A stretch of DNA of 64,000 nt from Sclerotinia nivalis (GCA_029531795.1 JAPEIS010000013.1:744001-808000), one strand, 5' to 3'. Numbered from the stretch's first letter, positions 1-11,756 are shown. The notes: generated from the sequence alone by a model not told the origin. Translations and numbers: made by a program.

Positions 1-66
1 AACCACAAGATATTTCATGAGGGCGGATATTTAACAGAGGTTCTTTTCTTTTTTCTCTGTTCACAG

Positions 67-123
67 CAAGCGTCTTGGATCATCATATTGATCTTTGCTA
101 TTGTCGTAGGAATCTTTGCATAA
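67..123 (+). CDS. 3'-terminal exon of a membrane protein (partial)
   Basis: The window appears to open inside an intron whose acceptor is the CAG at 64-66, after a T-rich tract. The next 19 codons end in TAA at 121-123 and encode a strongly hydrophobic tail (WIIILIFAIVVGIFA). Such a tail suits a C-terminal membrane anchor, as in SNAREs or other tail-anchored proteins, but the family cannot be named from this piece. Only this phase stays open to a sensible end. The rest of the gene lies left of the window. Confidence 0.4.
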   Translation, partial: QASWIIILIFAIVVGIFA

Positions 124-556
124 ACTTTCATCGTCTCAAAGAGGCTGTAACGAATGCTGGAGGGATGATAGGAAGTTATTCGTGTTTTTTGAGGTCATGA
201 CAAAGAAAATTGTATTTGATAGAATTCATGTGCTGCCAATTTTCCCTTTTGCTTAGCATTCTGCTAGTATTACTGGTTTTGTTCTCATCAACCATAAATC
301 ATATCGACACCAAATGATCTGTCAATGAGCCGCCCTCTCTCCCAAAGTTGGCGCATTGCATGATGTATGTTGATCTATTGTGGTCTAGAACCATTTGCAT
401 CAAATCTCAATTTGTCAATTGCTCAAACCTATAACAAGGCATCAAAATTTGCTGAAATCCTTAGGAATTCCCCCTTTTTTCCCTAGCGCACGCTATAAAT
501 AGGTTTTCAGCTGGCGGACTAACTCTCAACGCAACAAAGAACCGAAAGATTCGAAC

Positions 557-1171
557 TTTTGTTGCACATCTAAAATTGAGCGCAAGTTTATGAACTTGCA
601 GATATGCTATTTAATTTCATCTAGACCCATTCTACGGTATGCCAGCCACTCGCCTAAAAATATGAGAGCCAAGAGCACGAGGGCTCCCCTTTGTTGCAGA
701 TCCAGTGACCACAATCAAATCAAAATGCCACATTTGATTGGCAAAGTGTCATACTGTGAACAAAGAATTGAAGTCTTGGAGGTTTTGTCGCATGTCTGAA
801 ATTGGGAACGAGTTATTGAACTTACAAAATGTACTATTTGACGGGATCTAGACCATTCTACCGTGCGCCAGCGGCTCGTCTAAAATACTGAGTCTTCTCC
901 TTTCAGATCCGGTGACCGTAGCTCAAAATAGCTTGAACAGACATTTGATTGGTGAGTTGCGGTACATTAGACAAAGACTTGAACTCTTTGGAAGTTTTGT
1001 TGCATGTCTGAAATTGGACGCGAGTTTATTAACTTTCTCTTCAGCTTACAAGTCCAGTGATCCTTCTCAAAAGCTGAATGTGATTGGCTCAGTCACACTC
1101 TCAAATAGAAACATGAGGTCTCTGGACATTATGTTACACATCTAGAATTGGGCGCGAGTTCTTGAAGCTGC
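557..1171 (+). repeat. Degenerate tandem repeat, about 3.3 units
   Basis: Units begin with GTTGCACATCT-like sequence at 561, 787, 999 and 1133, so unit lengths are 226, 212 and 134 bp and the last copy is partial. The core is followed by an AAATTGRGCGCGAG block. Units 1 and 2 also share a TCTAGACC-ATTCTAC block and a GCCAGC-CTCG-CTAAAA block. Units 1 to 3 share a ...CCAGTGA / ...CCGGTGA block, a GATTGG block and CTTGG or TCTGG just before the next core. Identity is too patchy for a recent duplication. No reading frame is conserved between units, so it looks non-coding. Confidence 0.75.
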
Positions 1172-2147
1172 CAGTGGCGAGTGCATAGGGGTAAACCGCA
1201 CTTGTGGGCCTAAGGCTCATTGTTGTTGCATGCGGTCAGCTTAACAATAGGACTGAGTGCGTCTCAGCTGAAACAATAGTATCTGCATGTCTTAACGAGA
1301 TCGCCCGATCTGTATTCTCCATCCGGGGATACTGGGGCACTGATATTTATTTTCGCCGAAAGGTAATGCGAAGATATTCCGCTGTAATGTTTCAACATTT
1401 CTCCGTAGTTTTGACTTGGAAGCATTGAAACTTTATCGATGAGACGATAAGTTTCATGATTCGTATCCACTTACCACCTGGAATGGTCAGCTATTTATCA
1501 GTTGTGTTACATTGGACGTTGTAATTCGAGCTTCTCGCTTACCATTTAAGATGTTTGATTGTTCGGGCATTCACTTGTTAATTTCTCCGAAAGTAATTGT
1601 GTTGCTGGTTGTTATACCATATCTAACTGTTGCGGACGATGATAGTAATCTAATAAGTATGCAAATGCAACTCGATAGAGTAACAAACCCAAAAAGAATG
1701 ACATCCTTGGTCACTTGATTCGGGACGGAGAATAAAGATATACCTATAACAATCTATTTACACAAACCAAGAGAACCATTTGGTCCTACTAATACATCGA
1801 AGCCTAGACTGCATCTTTCTTACAGTAACTTCTGCCAGTGATCAACTTTCACGTGTCAAAATTTTCCCGTTTTTAAATCCCAAATAGGTAATGAGGGGTA
1901 GTAGTGGGGCAGCCCATAAATTCAACCTAAAGCGGGAATTCTGCATCACGACCCAAACACATACCGTACTCTTCCCTCCGGTTACCACTACGGAGCATCA
2001 AAGTGGGTTCTCCACCCACAATAAAGCATAACCGCATGTTCTAGGTCATTACAACTGACACGACCTTCACCAACACGTGGAGCATCTTCAACCAAGATAT
2101 TGTACCGGCATTACAGAAAGTAAAGAAAGGCTGTTGCGGCAAAATAA

Positions 2148-3115
2148 GATATGCAACAAATAACCAAGACACCACTATGTACTGAAACAATGTGGGACTA
2201 GAAATACAGGTATCCCCGCAGCGGAGGTAGCACGGGGGGTAGTACAATGACGATATATTTATCTGAAAAGCAGACGCCATATAGGGTGGGTATACCCGCG
2301 GAGCAGTCCGCGAATCGAGATATGCAACAAAAGACTTTGTATGCGCGATGTGAGCGTATGGGGACCGGAGGTTGAATAGAAAACATACCACGTTGCATTG
2401 GGAGTCGCACTGAGGTCAATTAAAATGTGGGACATTGATGTAGTGCTCCGCGGAAAGTGAGACTCGATGTGCAACAAACGTGGAAGTAAAGATGGGGTTG
2501 TAGAAAAATATGCGTGGTTGTGCTGAATAGGAGAGTTTGAATGTATGATGACGCAGTAGTGCTAATGAAAGGAGGGGTAATGTTTGAGACAAGTTTGAAA
2601 AGACAAGTGGTGAATCTGTGTGTAAGGATATCTGGGACTGTCGTTAAAATGAGTGCATAAACACGTTGAACATGCACCTCATACCCAATCCATCCAACAG
2701 CTCGCATATTCTTTTAAACCCCGGCCTCCTCTCAACTTGGACTTGCAACCATACCTCTAATCCCTATTAAGCACTTCAACGAGATGCCCGAAATATACGA
2801 TATGCAACAAACAACCAAACGCGGAGCCCGTACCACCAAAGACTAAACCATGGAATGATCCGCAGATTACGATGTGCAACAAAACCAAGTCCTTGGGAAG
2901 TACCCGCATGCATTTATGGTGGCATGACATGACGAGGCGGTGCAACATAATGAAAGAGGCTTGTGATGTGGATTGTAAATCGAGGGTTATCTTGAATGTC
3001 ACTGGTGTGAGCCTTGTCGGGCTGGGGTTTGTTGTACAAGCGTGACTGTGTAAGGCTATGTGGAACAGCTGGTGAACTCGTGTATTGTTTGTCCTCGTGA
3101 TGGATATACAACAAA
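2148..3115 (-). repeat. Dispersed copies of the same repeat core, opposite strand
   Basis: The reverse complement of the core (GATRTGCAACAAA) occurs at 2148-2160, 2319-2331, 2466-2478, 2799-2811, 2871-2883 and, with one change, 3103-3115. Spacing is irregular: 171, 147, 333, 72 and 232 bp. Read on the minus strand, several copies also keep the upstream CTTGGT and the downstream A/T-rich then CGC/CGG block seen at 557-1171. They therefore belong to one family, now in inverted orientation to the first cluster. Short open frames here on the minus strand are incidental. Confidence 0.7.
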
Positions 3116-3120
3116 TGGAC

Positions 3121-4908
3121 GGGATGCCCTCCAGCCGGTGGAAATGCTTTCAACCCGATGAGACCCCAGCATCTCTGGCCGAGCGGTTGCTTCTTTAAAT
3201 CAGACACGGAATCGGGTCGAAAAGCTTATTGTGATACCCATAGAGACAATCGGATCTTACCCATCTCTTCTCAAAATTATAGTGCTGAAGGTATTTCGGA
3301 AGCTTCTTCGATGCTAAACGAGTCCTTTTAAATTCTCCGCACGACCCTATTGAAGCAAGGTAAACCATCACTTGCTTCCAAGAAGAATATATCAAGATCA
3401 CGCATGTGGTTACTCTCTATCAGAATTGCACCCCAACGATAAAATTGGAAGACATGTTCAAGGTGATTAGAGTTATGATTTATCCTACTCAGACGAGAAC
3501 GGTTTATGAGCTTTGACAACAAAATTCTCCAAGATCGGTATGACAAAAGTCATCGAAGAATAATGCCGCGAATGATAGAATTTGGTCATGATTTGGCAAT
3601 CAACTAGTGTTACCGTGCTAAAAAGGAGGCGGGTAACGTGACTCCCAAAAGGTCTATATAACCACTTCGATTCAACCTAGTTTAGAATGAAATGCGCAAC
3701 ATCAATTTCTTCAATCCGGTATCCATTTCTATCGTGTTTACTACTAGTGTTGATTAATTGGAAAATATTGTGTCGTAGGCGTTCAAACTAGTGTATCACG
3801 AAGACAGGAATTTTTTAAATTTCACTATACACAATCAAAGCTGCAATCCACATAGCATGATTGAAGAAGGGACGCAAAAGTAGACACCATACCTGCCAGT
3901 CATTCTGAAGCTCTCAACAAATTGTTTGAGTTTCTCTTGCGAAGGGTTGTCTCATATACCCTTCACTATATTTTGGAAGAGACGGACTGCAGAGTTACAG
4001 GACGACGTCATAAGAGATCTCTCTTTTTCGAGTTAAAATGCACAATTTTGCATTCAGTATTCTCATTAGACTAGGGAAGTCCCATTAAATCATGTCTGTA
4101 TGACAGAATGCTTGAACTAGGTAGTACATTTCGAGATAGGTGCTTCGCCTCCGACATGATGGGGAGCTCTGCCCATTTTAAAAGCCATAACTATGACTTG
4201 GAGCAGCAGTCAGTGGCGAAGTTGCACCCGATAGTGACCGTAAGGTGAAGCTTTCACCTTTCTTTCAGATATAGAGCTACTGGCAGTGGTTCCGTTTGGG
4301 GGAGAGCTGAGGCGAGGTCAAAGTCATGTGCAAGCTACCTGCCAAGGAACCTTATCACTTTCACTTTCTTAACTTGTGCTAAGATGGGATTGCCTTGATT
4401 GAACAAGTGATGAAAATATATTCTCATTGCGGATCAATGAAATCGAGAAACTTCAAGAGTGGCAACGTAAATAGAGAGACAGTAGCAAAAAAGGAAGCGG
4501 GTAATGAAAACAAAAACCAAAGAACTTACCACATAATCCGCCCAGCGATCCCAAAGAGAAAGCACATCTGTATGCCTTTAGACCCTGTCTGGAAATATAC
4601 TTTTATCGTATGCCCTCGGAAATCAAAGCAATATGTTTAATTATGAAGTATCACGCAAAGTCCGCTCTTTTACAGCCGAACGCATTTCACGGAAAAGGGG
4701 GAATTATTCGACGGATTATGGTTCTTCAATTAATACTTGAATGCCCATAAGTCTCATTTATACATTCCATAAGCAAGATGTCCCCGCCTTATAGATGAAC
4801 CCCGGTTGAGGAAGCATAGGGTAGGGCGAGTTTATAATAATTGGCCCACTCCGGACAATGGAGGCTGTAATTAACAACACTGGTAGAAATACATGCTTTA
4901 TGATGATA
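3121..4908. other. Gene-poor spacer
   Basis: No reading frame here has convincing codon structure, splice context or recognisable motif. A TATATAA-like stretch near 3653 is followed by an ATG at about 3687, but the frame closes at once and no plausible splice rescues it. Confidence 0.5.
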
Positions 4909-5480
4909 CTACTTGATGGCAGTACTTGAGAAACTTAGGCTGGATGAGCTTTCTATTCCAAGGCGGGGTTCAAGACTCAGACTTTCAATGCTTCCTGGTA
5001 TCATGCTGTAAGAAGAAACAAGGCCCATCTCGTACACCATGAACAAACCAAAACTAACATCACCACAAGAATATTCGGTATAACAGCTGATCCACCTGTT
5101 GCGTTCGATAAACACTACTCTATCTTGCTTATAACAATTCCGCACACTCAAACAAAAACTAGCGGAAACAGCGCTACCGATGCAATCTCCGACCGCTGCC
5201 TGCGGAGCATCATACACAATTTCGATCTTGACGGTGAATGGATTTATGGATACTGTCACTGTCCATGATTTATCGTACCATTTGACCGTTTCCTAAAGAC
5301 TGATAGAGACGATTAGATCAGGTGGTAGGTCGATTTGAGCAGTTGATGGGAGACGTTGTAGCAGACTTCGGGGTATGAGGTCTGGGTATGAGTGTTATTG
5401 CAGTCGATGGGGTTCTATACTGGTGCGATATATCTAGTTGAAATTGCAGCAATGGAACTGGAGACGGAGACGGAGAACAT
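4909..5480 (-). CDS. Candidate small cysteine-containing protein (hypothetical)
   Basis: A 384-bp open segment (5292-4909) is preceded by a good acceptor (CTTTAG) and a branch-like CTAAT. Upstream, an ATG at 5480 starts a short hydrophobic peptide (MFSVSVSSSIAAIS). Joining 5480-5421 to 5292-4909 across a GTATAG...TAG intron of 128 bp gives about 147 residues with several cysteines in the middle. If the first frame is read on instead, it meets a TAG and then a cysteine-bearing stretch (residues starting NPIDCNNTH), so an older coding form with a premature stop is also possible. No family was recognised. It could be a small secreted protein, a pseudogene or chance. Confidence 0.3.
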
Positions 5481-6104
5481 GTAAAAGGGAATTATAGGCA
5501 GGAAAACATTAATGAAGTATAAAGAGAACATTTTGATATAGGAAATTGAAAGTCACTTAGTCAGATATTTCAGGAAGTCTTCTGTGAGTATTCTGAAAAA
5601 AATGGGAGTTGCATACCAGAGGCTGATGGCTGCTTGGAATTTAACATGAGTCGTCTGAAGAATTGGACACTTCAATTCACTTTGGGCATCACCAGGACGG
5701 ATCTACTCGACAAGAGTATCTAGTGGCGTTCCCAAAACAATTGCAGAGCCCCAATTAACAACGTCAGATCGCAGGGATATGACTTGGCTTGTGGTTCCTA
5801 ATTCCGTGCAACTATATGTCGACAAAATCAGCTAATTATGCATGATCAGGCTCTGCAAACAGTTTCTCAAAATCGGCAAGACGAGCTGCCGCACCGACCA
5901 ATGTGACAAATTCGTGCCGATGCCAGTCCTTTCTTCTCCTGCTATCCGCTGTACACTCCAATTTGAGCAATGGTCAAACGACGGAAAATGAACTTAAATG
6001 TCCACCAACAGTCAACAATTGGAATGAGACAACCTTCGATCAAGTCAAATTAGAGGTTATAGTTCCAAACTTCAGCTGAAGATATCCTCACTCGTATAAT
6101 TCGG

Positions 6105-7119
6105 CTAGTTGTGAGGACATAAAACCTCCTCTATCGCATCTGCCAGATTCCCAGTCTCCCATATTTTATTATGCGCTCCTTTCAATATACCTTTGAGGTT
6201 CTTCACCACTACCTCATCAGCAACGCCCTGAACACTCTTCACCATGACATCGATTTGTGTCTCATCAACTAGCTCATCATTGGGCGAAGTAGCAAAAGCA
6301 AGGACCTTTCCACTTTTACCAATACCCTCGAAGTCCGGAAACCTCGCTGGTGAAACTTCATCCCAGACTTTTTCATCGCCTCCAAATGCCTCGGTGAGAA
6401 ACTCATTATATGCAGGATGCGGGTGTGTATCACGAAGTAATTTCAGATCGTAGATTCCAGCAGCTCCAAGAAAGTATTGTGGGAGTTTAAAGTTCAAAGG
6501 TTCATATGGTATACCACAAGAACGCAAATACTCCTTTCCCATTAGAACTTGCAATGCTAGCGTAGCTCCGCATGAATGGCCGACAAGCAGATATTGATCT
6601 TCGATGGAGTATTTGGACTGTAAGTAAGACAGCGCAGAACAGATGTCTTGTAGGTGATCGGGGTGCTTGGCATTGCGGTATGTATGCTTAGGGACTGAAG
6701 AAGAATCCTGAGGGAAAGATGAATGGGCTGAAAGTCGATAATTAATGGACACAAAAGAGGCGATCTTGGATTCAATGGATGAAGACAAAAGACGATTAAT
6801 CGTTGGTACGAAAGAGGACGACGTCACAAGTGGATCACGCCATGCTCCTCCATGGATGTAACTGGAGAAGATATTAGCATTATGGTAGATTCCCAAACAC
6901 GTGACATACACATAAAAAGGCAAGAAAATCAGGGGTTTCTTACATTATCCATATCTTGGATGATGTTGTGGTGGAATGTAAGACATCACCCGCAACAACC
7001 CTGCTGTGTCTCGGAGAGTAAATACTCAAAGTCTGCAAGTCGTGCTCTTGCGCATATTTCACTTCCTCTCTCAAAAGATTATTACCAGTATCAACTGATG
7101 GAACTTCAACAGTAGCCAT
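6105..7119 (-). CDS. bna7: Kynurenine formamidase (alpha/beta hydrolase)
   Basis: Predicted to hydrolyse N-formylkynurenine to kynurenine and formate in tryptophan catabolism and de novo NAD synthesis, in the cytosol. Exons are 7119-6944 and 6861-6105. The 82-bp intron (GTAAGA...CAG) restores the family block IYIHGGAWRDP, which the intron splits. The product is 310 residues. Visible motifs are HGGAW near residue 62 (oxyanion hole), the nucleophile elbow GHSCGA (Ser about 155), an Asp in SPNDELVD (about 254-258) and His in GAHNKIW (about 289). The RNAKHPDHLQD stretch is also typical of fungal formamidases. The start at 7119 was chosen over an upstream in-frame start because the family's N-terminus is short. 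It diverges from the FAD monooxygenase gene. Confidence 0.85.
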
Positions 7120-7577
7120 TGTGGCTATAACTTGACAATCTGTAAGATGATACGAAGTTCTCAATAGCGCCAAAAAGTATGGCACCTCATAATTCAATAA
7201 AAGTTGCACTAACGGATCGGAAGCGAATCAGATTACATAATTCATGCACATTCATCCCCATCTTCAAGAAATCATTCCTATCTCGACGATAATCAAGTGA
7301 GCGATAATCAAGTGAGGGGTCGAACGGATGGATAGAAGATGTCGCAGATTAGGCGTTTGACCTCGGAACTGTATCCATTGAAGGTGAGAATGAAAGGTGA
7401 TGCGATAAAGAAGTTATAAAAAGTGTGCAGGTAAACACTCTACATTTTTATTATTTGTCAAAACAAGTCTTCATTATCTCAATTGTTTTCATATACATTA
7501 CATCTTTTAGGGTGCACAGCTACTGTCGAGATTCTACATCGATATCAATAGTCTTTCAATTTTAAGAGTTGGTCAAT
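7120..7577. promoter_or_regulatory. Divergent promoter: formamidase / FAD monooxygenase
   Basis: This 458-bp spacer separates two start codons facing away from each other. A TATAAAAA stretch at 7415-7422 could serve the rightward gene, about 155 bp before its ATG. A short direct duplication (AATCAAGTGAG / GATAATCAAGTGAG) lies at about 7290-7316. Confidence 0.4.
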
Positions 7578-8918
7578 ATGTGGAAAGAATTGGATGTTGG
7601 TGTCATTGGTGGTGGAATAGGTATGCATTTATCCCCTTTGCAGTCGTTCATGATAGCTAATCAGCCTGGTGGAAAAGGTGGTCTTGCTGCAGCCACAAGT
7701 TTACGACAAGCCGGCCACCGAGTCACAATATATGAACGAGCGGATTTCGCTGGAGAAGTTGGTGCTTCTATATCATGCGCGGCAAACGGTACGAAGTGGC
7801 TTGAAGAATGGGGTGTTGATATTTCAATCGGACGACCTGTGGTATTAGAAAAACTGATATCGCATGATTGGAAAACGGGGGAGGTGCAAAATGTATACGA
7901 TTTGGCCGATTACAAGAGTAGATGGGGATACGTTTATAACATCTTCCACCGAGTCAATATGCATGAGATGTTGATGGACTCAGCTACAGGACCGAGTCAC
8001 CCGGGTATACCAGCGATCTTAAAGTGCAATCACAAATGCGCAGAAATCGATCATGAACAGGGGGTTGTGACTTTTGAGAACGGCGTGCAAGCTAAACATG
8101 ATTTAATTATTGGAGCAGATGGAATTGGATCACAAGTACGAAAGACTTTGGGAATCGTGCCGGATCGACAATTATCTACATCTACATGCTTGCACTGCAT
8201 TATCGAGACAAAAGATGTGAGAAGATTAGGACTCAAAGATCTATCGCCGAATAGTGCCATTGAGTTTTGGGGGGAACAAGGAATTCACAAGATTGTGTTC
8301 TCACCATGCCGAGACGGAGAGGTTCACTCATTCTATTGTTTCTTTCCGACAAATGAAAGTCCCCATGCCGGTGAAGGCTGGAACATTAACCTTACCGTTG
8401 AGGATATCCTTAGACCATTTCCGGACCTCGACCCAGAGCTTCTTGCATTATTCAAGAATTCAACCGATGTGAAACCATGGAGATTATTTGTTCATCAACC
8501 ATATCCACATTGGCAAAAGGGGACTACTTGTATCCTTGGTGATGCAGCGCACCCTATGCTTCCTGACCAAAGTCAAGGGGCTTGTCAGGCTTTGGAAGAC
8601 GCTGCTGCGCTGGGTGTAATTTTCGGACGGAAATATGAATTTGCAGATTCCAAAGCAAGCATCAACGAGGGTCTAAACTTATATGAGCAAATTCGTAAAC
8701 CTAGAGCTTCTCGGGTACAGGCGGCTAGTGCTCGTGCCAGGGTGAATATCAAGGAACGCATCGGATTCTCATCGAATGCTACCAACCCAAACTATAAAGT
8801 ATTAGATGAGAAGAGAAAATTGACGATTGAGGAGATGAATGAATACGATATGTATTTGGATATTGAGAGAACAATTCTGGGTGTGCAGCCAGAGGTGGGA
8901 ATGAGGGCCAGCTTGTAA
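7578..8918 (+). CDS. FAD-dependent monooxygenase, salicylate-hydroxylase-like
   Basis: A class A flavoprotein monooxygenase expected to hydroxylate an aromatic substrate with NAD(P)H and O2. An intron at 7621-7677 (57 bp, GTATGC...AAAAG with a GCTAAT branch) is a multiple of three and leaves the frame open. Removing it gives the dinucleotide-binding motif GVIGGGIGGLAAAT (GxGxxG, residues 11-16). The product is about 427 residues. The DG motif (GADGIGSQVRK) and the GD motif (GDAAHPMLPDQSQGACQALED), which bind FAD, are intact. There is no C-terminal membrane segment as in kynurenine 3-monooxygenase, so I do not assign it to that step despite the neighbouring formamidase. The true ATG is 7578; an upstream TTG is not needed. 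The substrate is unknown. Confidence 0.85.
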   Translation: MWKELDVGVIGGGIGMHLSPLQSFMIANQPGGKGGLAAATSLRQAGHRVTIYERADFAGEVGASISCAANGTKWLEEWGVDISIGRPVVLEKLISHDWKTGEVQNVYDLADYKSRWGYVYNIFHRVNMHEMLMDSATGPSHPGIPAILKCNHKCAEIDHEQGVVTFENGVQAKHDLIIGADGIGSQVRKTLGIVPDRQLSTSTCLHCIIETKDVRRLGLKDLSPNSAIEFWGEQGIHKIVFSPCRDGEVHSFYCFFPTNESPHAGEGWNINLTVEDILRPFPDLDPELLALFKNSTDVKPWRLFVHQPYPHWQKGTTCILGDAAHPMLPDQSQGACQALEDAAALGVIFGRKYEFADSKASINEGLNLYEQIRKPRASRVQAASARARVNIKERIGFSSNATNPNYKVLDEKRKLTIEEMNEYDMYLDIERTILGVQPEVGMRASL

Positions 8919-9351
8919 ACTTGTCCGGTTTGCAGTTTTTGAGGAGTACATTAAGGAGTATTTTTGATTTTTGGATATCCTACTTTGTACTATTTGCCAA
9001 TATTTAGCCTTATTCAGAATGTTTTCATGATCTATACATTACTTGAACTCCCTCCTAAAGGGTTATAAGCACCTTGCCATGCAGATCATATATCCAATAC
9101 AACTTTCCTTTGACTTGTGTAGAAGAGGAGAATTATCCGAAGAACATCCGTTTTCATTCCGTTATCCGTCGGGAATCCCTGCTTCTTCATCTGACCCAAT
9201 TTAGCTTAGTGGCATATTTATGACTAGTGCATTGCATTGACTTCTTTATCAACAAACTAAATTTATCCCACTCACGCAGTTCTATTACAAACCAACAATA
9301 TGTTATGTGAACGACCTCAATCTTTTTGCACATTTCATCAAAAGTGCTTCA
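8919..9351. other. Intergenic spacer, terminator of one gene and promoter of the next
   Basis: AT-rich spacer with no reading frame of interest. Both flanking genes point right, so it should hold the monooxygenase 3' end and the regulator promoter. No clear TATA box was seen. Confidence 0.4.
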
Positions 9352-11756
9352 ATGTCAGAACGTCCAGCAAAACGTGTTCGCCAAGCATGTGAGCCGTGTC
9401 GGTACGTAATAGTTCTAGTTATGAACCGAGGAGACAGCGATCATGAGAAATGGGGAATGAAGGAATATGAAACGGTTCTGAATTGCGTTGGCTGATAAAC
9501 AACGGTGACCAGGCGCAAGAAAACGAGATGTCCAGGCGAGAAGCCAATATGCTCGCATTGTGCGAGATTGAGACAAAATTGTTATTATGCTGATGATAGA
9601 TCAAATCATGCGAACGAGAGAACCTCCATCGAGAGAACCCCAATGCCAACCCCCAGTCGGGTGCAGGAGACAACGCATGTGAGATCATCTAGTGACGTCA
9701 ATTTGGTAAGTGAGAGACTTTCAGTGTGAGCACCGGCGCTTACGAGATTTACCAGGAAGATAGATTGAAATCACTCGAAGCTCAACTTGCAGAAGTTCTC
9801 GCAAATCAAGTATCAATGAGCAGGAGCGCATCAAGGCATATTTCGAATTCCCCTGTTTTGTCACAATTGGGACAGACAATGAGGACGCCGAGTGTTTTTA
9901 GACTTTCGAGTAGGTGAGAAATTTACATGCAGTTGTTTGAATTATAACGCTAATCAGGTTAAAGCAAGCTGCCACCATATGATGCAATCATAAGTATTGC
10001 GAAGACTTACTTGCTTTATTGCGATTGTCAGCCGCTTCCTGTATTCTGTCGGAACAGATTTGTTGAAACACTCAACGAACGTGATCCAGAGGTGATTTGC
10101 TCGATCCTAGCTTTGGCGATACGATTTTCAGACGATGAGATCTTCCGTGATAACCAATCCGAGCTTATTGCAGGATATGTAGAGGCAGCTCGATCGATTA
10201 TCTCAGGCAGGATATTCGGAGGTCGAGTAGAACTTTCTACTTTACAGTCTTTGTGCCTTCTTAGTCTAGTAGACTTCACTAGTATGTGCTACTCATCCGG
10301 AACCAGAGCTCAACTAATAGGTCTTAGATGGAAATACACGACAAGCAAGCGTACACAGTAGTCTAGCTATGAGTTTAGCCCACAATGCAGGTCTCACAAC
10401 AGAGAGCCACGCCCCTTTATCTGAGTTGCTTCGTGAAGAGCGTCGGCGATGCTTTTGGAGTTTATTCCTTCTCAAAAGATTACATGGTGCCGAATTCAGC
10501 GTCATAGATTTTGCAGGTGATGAAAATTTTCCGTGGTATCCGGAAACAACTGGGAAACCATTGAATCCTGGCCAGTTCACCAGCGGAGAAACTCCCGACC
10601 TCTCGTCACCGGAGTTTGCTACACCTGATACTCAAGACAAAGGTGTCGTTGCATACGCGATTCAGCTCAGCGAAGTGTGGTTCAAGATTACTCGTTACGC
10701 GAGGAGACGCGGAAACCCAAGTACTTTACCGCCATGGTCCCCTCAATCAGATTACGCATTAATCATGGCTCAGCAAATGGACTTTGAGACTCGTACTTCA
10801 CAAATTCATCGCTTCAAATCAGCCAAATTCTCTCAAAGGTCAACCGAAGATTTGCATGCCAATCGAGATTATTGGGGTCCTTGGTTATTCATTCAATTCT
10901 TGTATCACACAAATCTTTGCCTTCTGAACAATCCGCTTTTATTATCACTTCGATTGAAAAATATCAAATCTGCCATCCCTGAAATCTTCTTACAGCATAT
11001 TTCAGATTTGATTTCGTCACATGCTAGCTGGGTCATTAGATATATCGATATGCTGGAAGTTAAATCATTCAAAGTTTCTGATCCGTTTCTCGCTCACTGT
11101 GTAGCGATTATTGCAACAATATATTTACAGGAATGTTTTGCCGAAGATCCAATTGTACGACAGGAGAAGCGTGACAACTTTGATAAGTGTCTAAGATTCA
11201 TTCGAGATTTTAAAGAGTGGCCTCATGTTGCTCGAATGGTCAGACCACTTCCCTTCGAATATTGTATTGATTATTAACAATAGAATAGGCTGAAAAGCTT
11301 CAACGACTTTGTGATACAGTTTCATCCACCTACACAAATCCTGATGCACCACCTCAAACCCCCAACCGTAGTCTTCTCATCGACCTGGGTCAGTTCTGGG
11401 AGATCTTAGAGTACTCTTCATCGAGCGAAATACCAACGTCGGCACGTCGCCTCTTCGGACCATCATTATATTCGGCTTCAATACCCGCTACCCATGAAAT
11501 AAGCCATGCATCATCGTTGCCAGAACCAACTCGAGTTGACAGGCAGGATTTTGAAGGTTCTGGTCCCAGTTCGGTAAATGCAAGTGTGGTGAATTCGGGG
11601 GAAAATGGGATGATGGGACAAGAGCAAGATTTTGTTCAAGCGCCGTTTCATTATTCTGATGATGAATTGGCGGTTTTGGCGGAAAGCTTTTTTCATCAGA
11701 GGGGTGATGGGATGGGGAATGTGGATGATTGGTGGAGTGTTGGGAATTTGGGTTGA
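9352..11756 (+). CDS. Zn2Cys6 fungal-specific transcription factor
   Basis: Rebuilt as six exons: 9352-9401, 9513-9705, 9756-9913, 9965-10281, 10328-11238 and 11289-11756. The introns are 46-111 bp and the sum is 2097 bp (698 residues). The first junction completes the binuclear zinc cluster: Cys at 13, 16, 23, 30, 33 and 40 in CEPCRRKKTRC...CSHCARLRQNC, with the usual basic loop. After a short coiled-coil-like linker (DRLKSLEAQLAEVL) comes the middle homology region, including LPPYDAIISIAKTY, a TRQASVHSSLAMSLAHNAGL-like stretch, and the EERRRCFWSLFLLKR block. Each junction joins conserved text in frame, which supports the model. The C-terminus is acidic and may be an activation region. It lies downstream of the monooxygenase and formamidase genes and could regulate them, but that is inference. 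Confidence 0.85.

Noticed and set aside
2041..3546. Overlapping minus-strand open frames of 70-116 codons
   Set aside because: They lie across the repeat clusters, have no splice context or protein-like composition, and overlap each other in different frames.
3650..3780. TATA-like sequence followed by an ATG at about 3687
   Set aside because: The frame closes after about a dozen codons, and the best splice choice also runs into a stop.
7578..8918. Assignment of the FAD monooxygenase as kynurenine 3-monooxygenase
   Set aside because: Tempting because of the formamidase next door, but the sequence text is salicylate-hydroxylase-like and lacks the C-terminal membrane region of that enzyme.
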